A stretch of DNA of 64,000 nucleotides, from the NCBI GenBank assembly GCA_019426215.1, contig CM033404.1:1922001-1986000 (forward strand), written 5' to 3'. The translations under genes and the position numbers were made by a program. Below are positions 62,662 to 64,000 of the stretch, piece by piece (within the stretch, counting starts at the first letter, position 1; the number at the start of each line of letters is the position of its first letter). The notes beneath the pieces are model-generated. The model made no database searches. It was given only the letters and a program-made list of their open reading frames with translations, and was not told the origin of the DNA. The DNA is from Buddleja alternifolia (lineage: Eukaryota; Streptophyta; Magnoliopsida; Lamiales; Scrophulariaceae).

Positions 62662-63491
62662 TGATTTGATTTTGATGAGTATTTCTCACCCTAACTTTGT
62701 AGAATACAAAGAAAACGGTGATTCAGATATACTTTGTGTCTAGATAGATTTCAAGTTTTGACAGGAGCTTTGATAACTCTTACCCTGGATGTAATTTATT
62801 TTGCTCTACTCCGACGACGTATTCTAACTCACTAGATTAGGTGGGGTCTTAACAATGTACTCATTCTTAGGGTTAGTCTATGGAATTAGGGAAAATTTGA
62901 AGTATGGCTCTATTGGCAGTGCAATATTTTCTCTTATCAATTATCATAAGATAGTCTAGTCCTGCAACTCAGCCAAAGACTTATCAGCAAATTTCTTCAT
63001 TGACTCGGGATTAATGTTCTCGACTAGTACCGGATTGATAATCTTATCGAGCTCAAGTTAGTCAGATTGATATAATGTGAGGTTGTGTTGTTGATATTTG
63101 AATTTTATAGAACCCTTTAGATCAAAGTTTGGACTTGGTTTGAAAACCCATATGAGCTTCCATTGATCCTGATTCCTGAGCTGCTCTGTTTCTTTTTAAG
63201 AATCAAGGTAGGATTGACTTTAGCATATCCACCCCCTCACCAAATATGGTCTCCTTTTAATGTCCATAAATTTGAGTTTATTTACATATTAACATGTTTT
63301 ATTTACGTTACACTTGCATGTATTTACGGGTCAAAGAACAAATTAAGTTGAACCTACTTTTGCTCGCATACGACTTGATACGGGCTGATGTCATATGAAA
63401 CTCACTCTGGAAATTATTAAAGCTAGTTTACAAGCTTAAATATTATTTGGATTCGTTGATAGTCCTAGTACCTAGTGCCGAAATACGGAAA

Positions 63492-63641
63492 ATTTTATGT
63501 TAGACCAAAATCAATAATTCTTATATCTATTTCTCATACACAACAGTAAAGTGTATTGTGTGTGATTTTCACAAACACTTCTGCAAAAGAGATGGACAAA
63601 TAATACATACTGAGATCATTAGACTCAATCTTGTGTAGAAT
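63492..63641. mobile_element. Short MITE copy upstream of RPT4
   Basis: ATGTTAGACCAAAATCAATAATTCTTATATCT at its left corresponds to the 56309 element, with AGTAAAGTGTATTGTGTGTG within and AGACTCAATCTTGTGTAGAA at the right. Confidence 0.5.
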
Positions 63642-63904
63642 TTCCCGTCTAAATACCCGAAACCCAATTAAAGCCCAATTAAGTGAATAAGTGCTAGTGG
63701 CCTAGTGCTCTGTCTCAAGAAAAATATCAGCGACCAAACAAATCCTAACGGGCCACATCTTAGAAGCATACATATATATATATATTAGGCCCAAATCTAT
63801 TAGCACTTCACAGTAGCATATTATGTCTTTCTTGGCTAGCAAGCTGAATCCAAACCATCTTTAAATCTTCTATAAACGAAATTAACCAGAACATAGTGAA
63901 AAAG

Positions 63905-63932
63905 AGAAGAAGAAGAAGAAGAAGAAGGAGAA
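63905..63932. repeat. (GAA)n run in the RPT4 leader
   Basis: Seven to eight GAA/AGA units just before the start codon, a common leader feature in plants. Confidence 0.85.
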
Positions 63933-63942
63933 GGAAACGCCA

Positions 63943-64000
63943 ATGTCTAGCGAAAACGACGATGCTGCTCGCCGCAAGACGGCGATTACCGATTATCGGA
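63943..64000 (+). CDS. 26S proteasome ATPase RPT4-like (first 19 codons only)
   Basis: The frame begins MSSENDDAARRKTAITDYR and is cut by the window edge. The 'DAARRK/R...A..DYRKK' start is what I know from plant RPT4 (subunit 10B), one of six AAA ATPases that unfold substrates for the 20S core. The GA-rich leader and good ATG context support a genuine start. Only 19 residues are visible, so the assignment is tentative. Confidence 0.6.
   Translation, partial: MSSENDDAARRKTAITDYR

Overview
This window is nuclear DNA from a flowering plant, and a eudicot is the best fit. The genes carry short GT-AG introns in an AT-rich background. Proteins are of plant families (RD19 protease, high-molecular-weight purple acid phosphatase, SHL, BEL1-like homeodomain, DRD1, SAE2). 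Intergenic DNA is full of plant-type transposons, including an Au-like SINE that fits an asterid, but I cannot name the species. All exon joins were read by hand from splice sites, frame and family conservation.

Layout: (1) 63-2004, minus: RD19-like papain protease, 3' part beyond the left edge. (2) 2.0-14.6 kb: gene-poor, with an orphan 3'-terminal exon (4467-4639), a pogo/Emigrant-type element, a large inverted-repeat element, a tandem/inverted repeat cluster and two SINEs with target-site duplications. (3) 14696-17828, plus: purple acid phosphatase, with a PHR1-type site upstream. (4) 19569-24863, plus: 12-exon WD40 protein (WDR13-like). (5) 26375-30747, minus: SHL/EBS-type BAH-PHD chromatin reader whose first intron is a tandem array. 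(6) 31-42 kb: nested inverted-repeat elements, an internally deleted Copia retrotransposon (33575-36695), MITEs and SINEs. (7) 42640-46072, plus: BEL1-like homeodomain gene with an intron-containing, uORF-bearing leader. (8) 46968-51429, minus: DRD1-like SNF2 remodeler, again with a tandem-array first (leader) intron. (9) 52.4-58.1 kb: a 1.37-kb Mutator-type non-autonomous element, duplications and MITEs. (10) 58098-62661, plus: SUMO E1 subunit SAE2. (11) 63943-64000, plus: start of a probable 26S proteasome ATPase RPT4.

The genes do not form a pathway. They are ordinary housekeeping or regulatory plant genes: proteolysis, phosphate scavenging, chromatin reading, RNA-directed DNA methylation, developmental transcription and SUMOylation. 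I did not find a convincing new biological system. The best leads are the orphan exon, the SHL first intron that repeats its own 5' splice site, the DRD1 leader intron made of ~192-bp repeats, the DRD1 stop codon that survives an optional splice, and a set of transposons dated by intact target-site duplications.
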